64,000 nucleotides of DNA from Parapusillimonas granuli. Its GTDB lineage: Bacteria > Pseudomonadota > Gammaproteobacteria > Burkholderiales > Burkholderiaceae_B. The stretch spans positions 124,001 to 188,000 of the forward strand of contig NZ_JACCEM010000002.1 of assembly GCF_013416525.1 (NCBI RefSeq), in the 5' to 3' direction. The notes beneath the pieces are model-generated. The model made no database searches. It saw nothing but the letters and a program-made list of their open reading frames with translations, and was not told the DNA's origin. A program made the position numbers and the translations under genes. Every line of letters begins with the position of its first letter. Position 1 is the stretch's first letter. Positions 26,369 to 35,597 of the stretch are shown here, piece by piece.

Positions 26369-26383
26369 TTCCGGTGCGTGGAA
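26369..26383. promoter_or_regulatory. Second putative IclR operator TTCCGGTGCGTGGAA
   Basis: It lies 73 bases upstream of the chosen IclR start codon. It matches the site at 25449-25463 at 12 of 15 positions, keeping TTCC, the central TG, and GTGGAA. Its left arm is less perfect, as would be expected of a weaker autoregulatory site. Confidence 0.45.
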
Positions 26384-26401
26384 AACCCGAATGGTGCGCG
26401 C

Positions 26402-26432
26402 GCCCAGGCGCCCCCGCCCGGCGCGCCTGGGC
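26402..26432 (-). terminator. GC hairpin after the rcoM gene
   Basis: GCCCAGGCGC at 26402-26411 pairs perfectly with GCGCCTGGGC at 26423-26432 around an 11-base loop. It lies 34 bases beyond the rcoM stop, between it and the IclR gene. There is no U-run, so termination may be weak or factor-assisted. Confidence 0.5.
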
Positions 26433-26465
26433 CGGCGGGCCCCGAAAGCGGCCGCCCGACCCTCC

Positions 26466-27239
26466 CTACACTATGCCCAGGAGATCCTTCAGCTGCGCCA
26501 CCTTGGACCGGCTGACGGGAATCAGCGACTGCTCGTTGTCCACCATGGTCAGGCTGACCGAATCCTTGTTGCGCACCAATTCCACGATGTGCTGAATGCT
26601 CACGATATGGCTGCGGTGCACCCGCACGTAGACGTCCGGGTCGAGCCGGTTTTCAAGATCGCTCAGGGAAAGGTTGGACAGAAAGCGGTCGTCCTTGGTG
26701 GCGATGGTCGTGTAATGCCCGTCCCCCTGGAAACGGACCACATCGGCCAGATCGATGAGCACCACCCGGTTCTTCCGGAACACCGGAATCTTGTACAGGC
26801 GCCGCGGCGGCACCGGCTGGGCCGAGGCCATGGGCGTGGGCATCGTCGTGACGTCGGTCAGATCGTAGAACACCATGCAGGTGCCCATGAGGCCTTGCTC
26901 GCCGACCATTTTCGACGCCTTGACCATCAATACCTTGTCGGGGATGTTGATCATCATGGCCACCGGGGGCGGAGACTTGATCGGACAACCCACCGGATCC
27001 CGGGACTCAAGCATGAAGCTCAGCTTCCCGCGGCTGCGCTCGGGGTGCAGCTGCAGGACATCCAGCCCCAGCAAGCCGTTTTTCCTGACCCCCAGGGACT
27101 GCTCCGCCGCGGGGGCGAGAATCTGCATCGCGACGTCGTTCAGCGCCGTCACGCGGTTGGACGAATCGAGCCACACCATGCCCGGATTGAATTGCTCCAG
27201 CCTGTGCTGGAAGGTTTCGTTTCTTTGTGTCTCCTGCAT
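26466..27239 (-). CDS. rcoM: RcoM-like haem PAS-LytTR carbon monoxide regulator
   Basis: 257 residues: a PAS domain (about 10-130) and a C-terminal LytTR DNA-binding domain (about 150-255, RFQGDGHYTTIATKD, VRVHRSHIVSIQHIVEL). In the RcoM protein of Paraburkholderia xenovorans the haem ligands are His74, Cys94 and Met104. Here His65, Cys85 and Met95 have exactly the same spacing (20 and 10). With a form I carbon monoxide dehydrogenase operon divergently transcribed 234 bases away, identification as the CO-sensing activator is strong. CO would replace the Met ligand of ferrous haem and switch on coxMSL. Confidence 0.9.
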   Translation of the reverse strand: MQETQRNETFQHRLEQFNPGMVWLDSSNRVTALNDVAMQILAPAAEQSLGVRKNGLLGLDVLQLHPERSRGKLSFMLESRDPVGCPIKSPPPVAMMINIPDKVLMVKASKMVGEQGLMGTCMVFYDLTDVTTMPTPMASAQPVPPRRLYKIPVFRKNRVVLIDLADVVRFQGDGHYTTIATKDDRFLSNLSLSDLENRLDPDVYVRVHRSHIVSIQHIVELVRNKDSVSLTMVDNEQSLIPVSRSKVAQLKDLLGIV

Positions 27240-27473
27240 TGCACACCTCCAGGCTCTATTCGGCCGATTTCTTGTGAAGTGCCGCCCCGAGCCGCGAATT
27301 CACCCTTTTATTTTCTTGCCGCGACCGCCGCCCGCTGGATCGGTTCACCGCCGATCCGGGGCGTTTGGCGTGGCGAAAACCGCCGTTCGTGCAATTGAAT
27401 TGAATCGCGCCAGGGGTTGATGTCATGCTGTTGGCAGATAAAAAACAATATACCAGACATCAAGGAGACAACC
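27240..27473. promoter_or_regulatory. rcoM-coxM divergent promoter region
   Basis: This 234-base gap holds a perfect 7-bp inverted repeat, GGATCGG at 27337-27343 and CCGATCC at 27351-27357 with a 7-base spacer. Three TTGA tetrads follow at 27395, 27400 and 27417. LytTR proteins usually bind short direct repeats rather than palindromes, so the TTGA repeats are the better candidates for RcoM contact; the palindrome may bind another factor. I cannot place -10/-35 elements with confidence. Confidence 0.45.
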
Positions 27474-28340
27474 GTGATCCCTCGTCCATTCGAGTACCAC
27501 GCGCCGCGCAGCCTGCCCGACGCCATCGGGCTGCTGAGCCGGCTCGGCGACGAAGCCAAGCTCTTGGCCGGCGGCCACAGCCTCTTGCCCATGATGAAGC
27601 TGCGGTTCGCGCAACCCGGGCACCTCATCGACCTGGCCGGAATACCCGGCCTGAAAGGCATACGCGAAGTCGGCGGCGAAATCCGCATCGGCGCGATGAC
27701 GACCGAGAACGAACTGATCTGGTCGGAACTGCTGCAGCAGAAATGCCCTCTGCTGGTCGAAGGCGCGCGCCTGATTTCCGACCCTCAAGTCCGCTACAAG
27801 GGCACGCTGGGCGGCGATATTTCCCATGGCGACCCGGGCAACGACCACCCCGCCCTCATGCTGGCGCTGGGGGCCGCCTTCGTCCTGGCGGGCCCGTCCG
27901 GCGAACGCATCGTGCCCGCCGGCGAGTTCTTCCTGGGCACCTATTACACCGCGCTGGAACCCACCGAGATCCTCACCGAGGTCCGCATCCCCACGCCGGC
28001 GCCGGGCGCCGGCCATTGCTACAGCAAGCTCAAGCGGAAAACCGGCGACTTCGCCACCGCCGCCGCCGCCGTGCTGCTGCGCATGGACGGCGCCGCGGTC
28101 GGCTCCGTTTCCATTGCCCTGACCAACCTCGCCCCGACGGCCTTCAGGGCGCAAGCGGCCGAAGCATTCCTGGCGGGCAAGGAACTCGACGACCGGACGA
28201 TCGCGCAAGCCGCCGAACTGGTCATGGCCGCATGCGATCCGGTCGCCGACCTGCGCGGCGACATCCAATACAAGACCGCCATGGCCGGCGTCATGACGGA
28301 ACGCGCCCTGCGCGCCGCGCATGCGCGCGCCGCCCGCTGA
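27474..28340 (+). CDS. coxM: Carbon monoxide dehydrogenase, medium FAD subunit CoxM
   Basis: 288 residues from a GTG at 27474 ([14 protein letters not shown]), chosen for the AAGGAGACAACC just before it; earlier ATGs have no ribosome site. FAD-binding AGGHS is at residues 32-36, exactly as in Oligotropha CoxM, and the second FAD segment is [19 protein letters not shown]. It passes electrons from the CoxS iron-sulphur clusters to the quinone pool. It is the first gene of the operon, with 14 bases to coxS. Confidence 0.95.
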   Translation: MIPRPFEYHAPRSLPDAIGLLSRLGDEAKLLAGGHSLLPMMKLRFAQPGHLIDLAGIPGLKGIREVGGEIRIGAMTTENELIWSELLQQKCPLLVEGARLISDPQVRYKGTLGGDISHGDPGNDHPALMLALGAAFVLAGPSGERIVPAGEFFLGTYYTALEPTEILTEVRIPTPAPGAGHCYSKLKRKTGDFATAAAAVLLRMDGAAVGSVSIALTNLAPTAFRAQAAEAFLAGKELDDRTIAQAAELVMAACDPVADLRGDIQYKTAMAGVMTERALRAAHARAAR

Positions 28341-28354
28341 AACGGAGAACCCAC

Positions 28355-28876
<522 letters not shown>

Positions 28877-28893
28877 GAACGCCGGAGACCCGC

Positions 28894-31299
28894 ATGGACA
28901 CACTCAACCTCGATCGCCTGAGCAAGCTCGAAGGCATAGGCTGCTCGCGCAAGCGCCGCGAAGATCCCCGCTTCATCCAGGGCAAGGGCAACTACGTCGA
29001 CGACGTCAAGATGCCGGGCATGCTGTTCGGCGCCATGGTGCGCAGCCCCTATGCGCATGCGCGCATCCTGCGGATCGACACCGCGCGCGCGCTGGCGCTG
29101 CCGGGCGTGCATGCCGTGCTCACCGCCAACGACCTGAAGCCGCTGAACCTGCACTGGATGCCCACGCTGGCCGGCGACGTCCAGGCCGTGCTGGCCGACG
29201 AAAAAGTCTCGTTCCAGAACCAGGAAGTCGCCTTCGTGGTCGCCGACGACCGCTACATCGCCGCCGACGCCGCCGAGCTGGTCGACGTGGAATACGAAGA
29301 GCTGCCGGCGGTGGTCGACCCCTTCAAGGCGCTCGAGCCCGACGCTCCGGTCATACGGGACGACCTGCAGGGCAAGGACAGCGGGGCGCACGGCGCGCGC
29401 CGGCACCACAATCACATCTTCACCTGGGAGGCGGGCGACAAGGACCGGACCGCGCGCGTGTTCGAGAACGCGGACATCACGGTGAAGGAATCCATGCTGT
29501 ACCAGCGCGTGCATCCCTGCCCGCTGGAAACCTGCGGCTGCGTGGCGTCCTTCGACAAGGTGCGCGGCGACCTGACGGTGTACATCACCTCGCAGGCGCC
29601 GCACGTCGTGCGCACCGTGGTCGGCCTGCTGTCGTCGATTCCCGAATCCAAGATCCGCGTCATCTCGCCGGACATCGGCGGCGGCTTCGGCAACAAGGTC
29701 GGCGTCTACCCGGGCTACGTGGCCGCCATCGTGGCTTCCATCGTGCTGGGCCGCCCGGTCAAATGGATAGAATCGCGCACCGAGAACCTCAGCTCCACCG
29801 CCTTCGCGCGCGACTATCACATGACGGGCGAGCTGGCCGCCGACGCCGACGGCCGCATCAAGGCGCTGCGCGTGCACGTCACCGCCGACCACGGCGCCTT
29901 CGACGCATGCGCCGACCCGACGAAATTCCCCGCCGGCATGTTCCATGTCTGCACCGGCTCCTACGACATTCCCAACGCCTTCGTCTCGGTCGACGGCGTC
30001 TACACCAACAAGTTCCCCGGCGGCGTCGCCTATCGCTGCTCCTTCCGCGTCACCGAAGCCGTCTACATCATCGAGCGCATGGTCGACGTGCTCGCCCAGA
30101 AGCTGGGCATGGACAAGGCCGAGATCCGCCTGAAGAACTTCATCCCCAAAGAGCGCTTCCCCTACCAGACGCCGCTGGGCCTGGAATACGATTCCGGCGA
30201 CTACGACACGGCGCTGCGCAAGGTGATGGACGCCGTCGACTACCGCGCGCTGCGGGCCGAGCAGGCGCGGCGGCGCGCCGATCCCCAGGCCGAATGGCTG
30301 ATGGGCATAGGCCTGTGCACCTTCACCGAAATCGTGGGCGCCGGGCCGTCCAAGATGTGCGACATCCTCGGCCTGGGCATGTTCGACTCCTGCGAGATCC
30401 GCGTGCACCCCGACGGCTCGGCGATCGCCCGCATGGGCACCATCACCCAGGGCCAGGGCCACCAGACCACCTATGCCCAGATCATCGCCACCGAAGCGGG
30501 CATACCCGCATCGGTCATCGAGGTCGAGGAAGGCGATACGTCCACCGCGCCCTACGGCCTGGGAACCTATGGGTCCCGCTCCACGCCCGTGGCCGGCGCC
30601 GCCATCGCCCGGGCGTCGCGCAAGATCCGCGAAAAAGCGCGCCTGATCGCCGCGCATCTGCTGGAAGTCAGCCCCGACGACGTCGAATTCGACCTGGACC
30701 GCTATGTGGTGAAAGGCTCGCCCGACCAGTTCAAGACCATGAAGGAAGTGGCCATGGCCGCCTACAACAACGTGCCCGAGGGCATGGAGATGGGGCTGGA
30801 GGCGGTCGACTACTACGATCCGCCCAACTTCACCTTCCCCTTCGGCGCCTACCTGTGCGTCGTCGAGGTCAACCGGTATTCCGGCGAAACCCGGGTCAGG
30901 CAGTTCTATGCCCTGGACGATTGCGGCACGCGCATCAATCCGATGATCATCGAAGGCCAGGTGCACGGCGGGCTGACCGAGGGCTATGCCGTCGCCATGG
31001 GCCAGGAAATGCCTTACGACGACGCGGGCAACCTGCTGGGCGCGACGCTGATGGACTACTTCGTGCCCACGGCGGTGGAAACGCCCACATGGCAGACCGA
31101 CTTCACCGTCACGCCGTCGCCCCATCACCCGCTGGGCGCCAAGGGCGTGGCGGAATCCCCGCACGTCGGGTCCATTCCCTGCTTCACGTCCGCGGTCGTC
31201 GACGCCTTCGCCCACCTGGGCGTCACGCACATGAACATGCCGCACAACGCCTACCGGGTATGGCGGCAAAGCCATGCCCTGGGCCTGGATAAACGCTAA
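28894..31299 (+). CDS. coxL: Carbon monoxide dehydrogenase, large Mo-Cu catalytic subunit CoxL (form I)
   Basis: 801 residues, close to the 809 of Oligotropha. The form I active-site motif AYRCSFR lies at residues 379-385, with the copper-binding Cys382. The base equivalent to Glu763 is Glu754 in KGVAESPH. Other cofactor segments are PDIGGGFGNKVGVYPG and ITQGQGHQTTYAQ. It oxidises CO with water to CO2 using molybdopterin cytosine dinucleotide bridged to copper. The AYRCSFR loop separates it from form II (AYRGAGR) and other xanthine-oxidase-family proteins. Confidence 0.97.
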   Translation: MDTLNLDRLSKLEGIGCSRKRREDPRFIQGKGNYVDDVKMPGMLFGAMVRSPYAHARILRIDTARALALPGVHAVLTANDLKPLNLHWMPTLAGDVQAVLADEKVSFQNQEVAFVVADDRYIAADAAELVDVEYEELPAVVDPFKALEPDAPVIRDDLQGKDSGAHGARRHHNHIFTWEAGDKDRTARVFENADITVKESMLYQRVHPCPLETCGCVASFDKVRGDLTVYITSQAPHVVRTVVGLLSSIPESKIRVISPDIGGGFGNKVGVYPGYVAAIVASIVLGRPVKWIESRTENLSSTAFARDYHMTGELAADADGRIKALRVHVTADHGAFDACADPTKFPAGMFHVCTGSYDIPNAFVSVDGVYTNKFPGGVAYRCSFRVTEAVYIIERMVDVLAQKLGMDKAEIRLKNFIPKERFPYQTPLGLEYDSGDYDTALRKVMDAVDYRALRAEQARRRADPQAEWLMGIGLCTFTEIVGAGPSKMCDILGLGMFDSCEIRVHPDGSAIARMGTITQGQGHQTTYAQIIATEAGIPASVIEVEEGDTSTAPYGLGTYGSRSTPVAGAAIARASRKIREKARLIAAHLLEVSPDDVEFDLDRYVVKGSPDQFKTMKEVAMAAYNNVPEGMEMGLEAVDYYDPPNFTFPFGAYLCVVEVNRYSGETRVRQFYALDDCGTRINPMIIEGQVHGGLTEGYAVAMGQEMPYDDAGNLLGATLMDYFVPTAVETPTWQTDFTVTPSPHHPLGAKGVAESPHVGSIPCFTSAVVDAFAHLGVTHMNMPHNAYRVWRQSHALGLDKR

Positions 31300-31313
31300 C
31301 CATCCGAGAACCC

Positions 31314-31940
31314 ATGCAAGCGATACTAGACAAGGTTTACCCCATGCCATGCCACGCCGGCACGGCATGGCAGTTCCTGCAGGACATCGAAGGCGTCGCC
31401 GGCTGCATGCCGGGCGCGAGCATCACCGAGCGCATCGACGACCAGCACTACAAAGGCGCGGTGTCGGTGCGCGTCGGGCCCGCGACCATGTCGTTCAAGG
31501 GCCAGATCACAGTGCTGGACGTCGATGCCGCCACACAGACCCTGCGCCTGTCCGGCAAGGGCACCGACAGCACGGGCACGTCGGGCGCGTCCATGGACCT
31601 GGTCGCCACCGTGCGGGCCACGGGCGACACCTGCGAACTCATCGGAAAAAGCACCATCACCCTGAACGGCAAGGCGGCGGCCTTCGGCGGACGCATGATG
31701 GACACGGTGTCCGAGCAGATACTGAAGCAGTTCACCGCGAATTTCGCCGAGCGGGTCCAGGCCTTGCAGGCGCAAGCGGACACCGCGGCGAACGGCGGCG
31801 ACACGCCCGGGCCGGCCGCGCCGGCCACGGCGCCCGGCCGCAGGGCCGGCCGGAAGGCGAATGAGCTCAACGGGCTGGCGCTGTTGTGGGCCGTCGTCGC
31901 CGACTGGTTCCGCCGCCTGTTTTCGCGCAAGCCCGTGTAG
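31314..31940 (+). CDS. coxG: CoxG, SRPBCC-fold protein with C-terminal membrane anchor
   Basis: 208 residues. The SRPBCC/CoxG fold fills residues 1-145 (HAGTAWQFLQDIEGVAGCMPGA, DLVATVRATGDTCEL). A low-complexity Ala/Pro/Gly linker then leads to a short hydrophobic-basic tail (LALLWAVVADWFRRLFSRKPV). Published work assigns CoxG a role in membrane attachment of CODH and in handling quinone for it. Position directly after coxL fits. Confidence 0.92.
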   Translation: MQAILDKVYPMPCHAGTAWQFLQDIEGVAGCMPGASITERIDDQHYKGAVSVRVGPATMSFKGQITVLDVDAATQTLRLSGKGTDSTGTSGASMDLVATVRATGDTCELIGKSTITLNGKAAAFGGRMMDTVSEQILKQFTANFAERVQALQAQADTAANGGDTPGPAAPATAPGRRAGRKANELNGLALLWAVVADWFRRLFSRKPV

Positions 31941-31955
31941 AGGCCGGGAGTCGCC

Positions 31956-32849
31956 ATGCCTGCCGAGCAAGCCGACCGGGTTTCCGACTTCAAGCAGTTG
32001 CTGGCCGGACACGGATACGTGGCCGATTCCAGCCTGGCGTCCACCCTGCTACTCACGACGGGCCTGGCGCGCCCCTTGCTGCTGGAGGGCGAAGCCGGCG
32101 TCGGCAAGACCGAGGTCGCCAAGGCGCTGGCGCTGGCGCGCGGCACGCGGCTGATACGCCTGCAGTGCTACGAGGGCCTGGACGCGCATTCCACTCTGTA
32201 CGAATGGAATTATCAGCGCCAGCTGCTGGCGATCAAGCTCTTCGAGCACGACGAGCGCAGCGCCGCCGAGAAAGAGCGGGACATCTTTTCGGAACCGTAT
32301 CTGCTCAAGCGGCCGCTGCTGGAGGCCCTCTGCGCATCGCCCGCGGCCGTGCTGCTGATCGACGAAATCGATCGCGCGGATGAAGCCTTCGAAGCCTATC
32401 TGCTCGAGCTGCTGTCGGACTACCAGGTGTCCATCCCCGAGTTCGGCACCATACGCGCACGCACGCGCCCCATCGTCGTGCTGACGTCCAACGGCACGCG
32501 CGAGCTCTCCGACGCCTTGCGCCGCCGCTGCCTGTATCACTATGTCGACTACCCCGACTTCTCCAAGGAATTGATGATCGTCCAGGCCCGCGTGCCCGAG
32601 GCGCCGCAGGCATTGGCGCGCCAGGTCGTGGAATTCGTGCAGTCCCTGCGCCGGCTGGACCTCAGGAAGAAGCCCGGCATCGCCGAAACCCTGGACTGGA
32701 TCGGCGCGCTGCTGCAGCTGGGCGTGAGCACATTGGACGAACACGGGACCGACCGCATCATGGAGTCCCTTTCCGCGCTTCTCAAGACCCGCGAAGACCG
32801 CGCCCGGATGACGCGGCCGGCCATAGAAAAGCTGGTGGCGTCATGCTGA
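31956..32849 (+). CDS. coxD: CoxD, MoxR-type AAA+ ATPase for CODH maturation
   Basis: 297 residues with Walker A GEAGVGKTEVAKAL, Walker B VLLIDEIDRADEAFEAYL, and sensor/arginine-finger region LSDALRRRCLYHYVDYP. In Oligotropha CoxD takes part in building the Mo-S-Cu centre of CoxL in an ATP-dependent step. It pairs with the VWA protein CoxE, as MoxR ATPases usually do; coxE overlaps it by 7 bases. Confidence 0.92.
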   Translation: MPAEQADRVSDFKQLLAGHGYVADSSLASTLLLTTGLARPLLLEGEAGVGKTEVAKALALARGTRLIRLQCYEGLDAHSTLYEWNYQRQLLAIKLFEHDERSAAEKERDIFSEPYLLKRPLLEALCASPAAVLLIDEIDRADEAFEAYLLELLSDYQVSIPEFGTIRARTRPIVVLTSNGTRELSDALRRRCLYHYVDYPDFSKELMIVQARVPEAPQALARQVVEFVQSLRRLDLRKKPGIAETLDWIGALLQLGVSTLDEHGTDRIMESLSALLKTREDRARMTRPAIEKLVASC

Positions 32850-33991
32850 GCGAACGGATCCAGTCCCGCTACGTGGGCTTCGCGGGTTTCCTGCGCGCCA
32901 ACGGCTTCAAGCACGCGGACGCCGCCGCCGGGCTGCGGGCGCTGGCCCTCGCCGGCCACCTGGACGGCGACGTCGTCCGCTGGACCTTGCGCGCCGCACT
33001 GTGCGGATGCCCGCGGGAATGGCGCCGCTTCGACGAGCTCTTCGATCTCTGGTTCCTGCCCGGCGCCCGGCGCCGGCGCACCGAGCTCCGGGCTTCCGGC
33101 GCGGGCCGCCTGGACGCCGGGCCGCCCGGCACGCTGCCCGGCGGCGGGCCGGGCACGCCCCTGGACGCCCCCGCGCAGCAGCGCGAAGACGCGCCCGGCG
33201 GCGCCGGCTCGGAAGGCGCGAGCCCGCAGGAAGCGCTGAAGTCGGCCGACTTCCGCCATCTGCACGAACCCGGTTTCCTGCGCGCCCTGGACGCCCTGAT
33301 GCAGGACTTCGTGAAGCGGCTCCTGCGGATCGAACTGCGCCGCGACCGGCCGTCATCGTCCCGCGGCCGCCGCCTGGATCTCGCCCGTTGCCTGCGGCGC
33401 AGCGTGTCCCACGGCGGCATTCCCTTCGAGCTGGCCTGGCGCACGCGCCGCAAGCGGCGCCCCGGCCTGGTCCTGCTGCTGGACGTCAGCCGTTCCATGA
33501 GCCTGTACAGCTTCTTCTACCTGAGGCTGGCGCGGGTGCTCGCCTCCCTCCTGACCGACGTGCACTGCTTCATGTTCCACACCCGCCTGGTCGGCATCGG
33601 CCAGGCGCTGCGCGATCCCGATCCCGTGCGCGCCCAGGAAAGCCTGGGCCTTTTGTCCAGCGGCTGGGCCGGCGGCACGCGCATCGGCGACGCGCTGGAG
33701 CAATTCAACCGCGACTATGCCGCCAGGCTGCTGCACGCCCGAAGCTGCGTGCTCATCGCCAGCGACGGCTACGACACCGGCTCGGCCGCGCAGACGGCCG
33801 ACGCCCTCACCGCCTTGCGCCGCCGCGCCCGCAGCATTATCTGGCTCAATCCCCTGGCGGGACGGCCGGGCTACACCCCGGTGTCGGCGTGCATGCAGGC
33901 GGCCCTGCCCTTGATCGACCGGCTCGTCCCCGCCGGCAATCTGGCGAGCCTGGAACGAGCCTTGCCCGACATTCTGAGAGCCTGCCGATGA
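32843..33991 (+). CDS. coxE: CoxE, VWA-domain protein for CODH maturation
   Basis: 382 residues. A C-terminal von Willebrand A domain carries the MIDAS motif DVSRS (VLLLDVSRSMSLYSFFYL) and a later TRIGDALEQFNRDYA. A Gly/Ala/Pro-rich linker around residues 85-130 separates it from the N-terminal helical part (RANGFKHADAAAGLRAL). It is the partner of the CoxD ATPase in copper insertion. It overlaps coxD and coxF at its ends. Confidence 0.92.
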   Translation: MLSERIQSRYVGFAGFLRANGFKHADAAAGLRALALAGHLDGDVVRWTLRAALCGCPREWRRFDELFDLWFLPGARRRRTELRASGAGRLDAGPPGTLPGGGPGTPLDAPAQQREDAPGGAGSEGASPQEALKSADFRHLHEPGFLRALDALMQDFVKRLLRIELRRDRPSSSRGRRLDLARCLRRSVSHGGIPFELAWRTRRKRRPGLVLLLDVSRSMSLYSFFYLRLARVLASLLTDVHCFMFHTRLVGIGQALRDPDPVRAQESLGLLSSGWAGGTRIGDALEQFNRDYAARLLHARSCVLIASDGYDTGSAAQTADALTALRRRARSIIWLNPLAGRPGYTPVSACMQAALPLIDRLVPAGNLASLERALPDILRACR

Positions 33992-34983
33992 ATACGACCG
34001 CCCCCGACACGGCCCTGCTGTCCGAAGCACTGCGCCTGTCCGAGCAAGACCGGCCATACGCCTGGGCCACCGTCGTCCGCGCCGCGCCACCCACTTCCGC
34101 CTACGTCGGCGCCCAGGCCATCGTGACGGCCGAAGGCTCGCTGCTGGGCTGGGTGGGCGGCGGCTGCGCCCGCGACATCGTCGTGCAGTCATGCCTCGGC
34201 GCCATTCAAGACGGAAACCCCCGGCTGATCCGCATCAGCAACGACGGCCAGGTCAGCGACCCGGACACGGAACACCACGCCATGCCTTGCGCCAGCAACG
34301 GCGCGCTCGAGCTCTTCATCCAGCCCGTCCGGCCGGCGCCCGCGCTGTGCATCGCCGGCTCGACGCCCGCGGCCATGGCGGCGGGCGCAATCGCCGGCGT
34401 CCTGGGCTGGCGCGTTTCGCACGGCCGCCCCGGGGTGGACGGCCCGCCGCCGGACTACGTGCTGGTCGCCACCCAAGGCGCGGACGATGCGGAAAACCTG
34501 GAATGGGCGCTGAGCAGCCCGGCGAGGAAGGTGCTGCTCATTGCAAGCCGCCGCAAGGCCGAGGCCCTGGCGGACGCGATGCGGCGCGCCGGGCTCGGCG
34601 AATCCAGGCTGTCCGACCTCGAAAGTCCCGCCGGGCCGGACATCCAGGCCGGCACGCCCGCCGAAGTAGCGCTCGCCGCCGTCGCCGGGCTGGTGCGCGC
34701 GCACCGCCGGGCGAGCGGCGCCGCGCCAAGCCGCGACGCCCACCTGGACGAGCCCCGCGCCGCCGAACCCGCCGCCGCGCGGGCCGCCGCCGCGGCGTAC
34801 GTCAATCCGGTGTGCCTGCGCCCCATCGATCCGGCAAGCGCCCTGCACACGGTGTCGATCGAGGGCGCCACGCATTATTTCTGTTGCAACGGCTGCAAGG
34901 CCAAGTTCGACGGCGACCCCATGAAATACCTGGAAATCGCGCGGCGCATGCCCGGGGCCGGCCACGGCCCGGAGGCCGCATGA
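33988..34983 (+). CDS. coxF: CoxF, XdhC-type Mo-cofactor chaperone fused to a YHS-like domain
   Basis: 331 residues from the ATG at 33988 (4-base overlap with coxE). XdhC/CoxI-type motifs are VRAAPPTSAYVGAQAIV and GWVGGGCARDIV, then a Rossmann-like half. After an Ala-rich linker, the last about 50 residues form a YHS-like segment (YVNPVCLRPIDPAS, HYFCCNGCKAKFDGDPMKYLE) with three closely spaced cysteines (CCNGC) plus an earlier one. YHS domains bind metals, so delivery of copper together with the Mo cofactor is an attractive inference. Confidence 0.85.
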   Translation: MNTTAPDTALLSEALRLSEQDRPYAWATVVRAAPPTSAYVGAQAIVTAEGSLLGWVGGGCARDIVVQSCLGAIQDGNPRLIRISNDGQVSDPDTEHHAMPCASNGALELFIQPVRPAPALCIAGSTPAAMAAGAIAGVLGWRVSHGRPGVDGPPPDYVLVATQGADDAENLEWALSSPARKVLLIASRRKAEALADAMRRAGLGESRLSDLESPAGPDIQAGTPAEVALAAVAGLVRAHRRASGAAPSRDAHLDEPRAAEPAAARAAAAAYVNPVCLRPIDPASALHTVSIEGATHYFCCNGCKAKFDGDPMKYLEIARRMPGAGHGPEAA

Positions 34984-35597
34984 AGTTCTCCGCCGTTCTC
35001 CTGGCCGCGGGCGCCTCACTCAGGATGCGCGGACGCCACAAGATGCTGCTGCCCGCGCCCGTCGAGCCGGTCGTGCGCCGCAGCGCCCGGTCGGTCGAGC
35101 AGTCCGGCGCCTGCGAAGTGGTCGTGGTCACCGGCCACGGCCACGAGCGGGTCGCCGAAGCGCTGGCGGGCTTGCGCGTGCGCCTCGTGCACAACCCGGA
35201 TTACCGGCAAGGCCAGATGGTGTCCGTCAACACCGGCCTGGCCGCTCTGGTCCAGCCCTGCGATGCCGTCATGGTGTGCCTCGCCGACCAGGTCCTGCTC
35301 ACCCCGGACGACTATGCCGAGCTGGCGCGCGCCTTCGCGCGCAGGCCGCATGGGTCGATACTGGTGCCCTGTTTCGAGGGCAGGCGCGGGAATCCCGTCA
35401 TGTTCGACAGCCGGCACATGGCCGGGATCCTCGCGGGGCGCCACAAGCTGGGCTGCCGCAAGCTGGTGCAAGACAATCCCGAGGCGGTCTACGCGCACGA
35501 GGTCGCGCACGACGCCTACGTGTCCGATCTGGACACGCCCGAAGACTACGCCCGGATTCTGCGGCGCCTGGCGGCATCCGAATCGCTCGCGCCATGA
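34980..35597 (+). CDS. MocA-type molybdopterin cytidylyltransferase
   Basis: 205 residues from the ATG at 34980 (ATGA overlap). It begins with the nucleotidyltransferase motif VLLAAGASLRMRGRHKMLLP and has DAVMVCLADQVLLTPDDY and CFEGRRGNPVMF. Such enzymes attach CMP to molybdopterin to give the cytosine dinucleotide form that CODH requires. Its placement in the cox operon gives the cluster its own cofactor-finishing enzyme. Confidence 0.88.
   Translation: MKFSAVLLAAGASLRMRGRHKMLLPAPVEPVVRRSARSVEQSGACEVVVVTGHGHERVAEALAGLRVRLVHNPDYRQGQMVSVNTGLAALVQPCDAVMVCLADQVLLTPDDYAELARAFARRPHGSILVPCFEGRRGNPVMFDSRHMAGILAGRHKLGCRKLVQDNPEAVYAHEVAHDAYVSDLDTPEDYARILRRLAASESLAP

Noticed and set aside
27395-27420. 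Calling the TTGA tetrads defined RcoM binding sites
   Set aside because: Four-base motifs are too short and I cannot confirm the published site; noted only as candidates.
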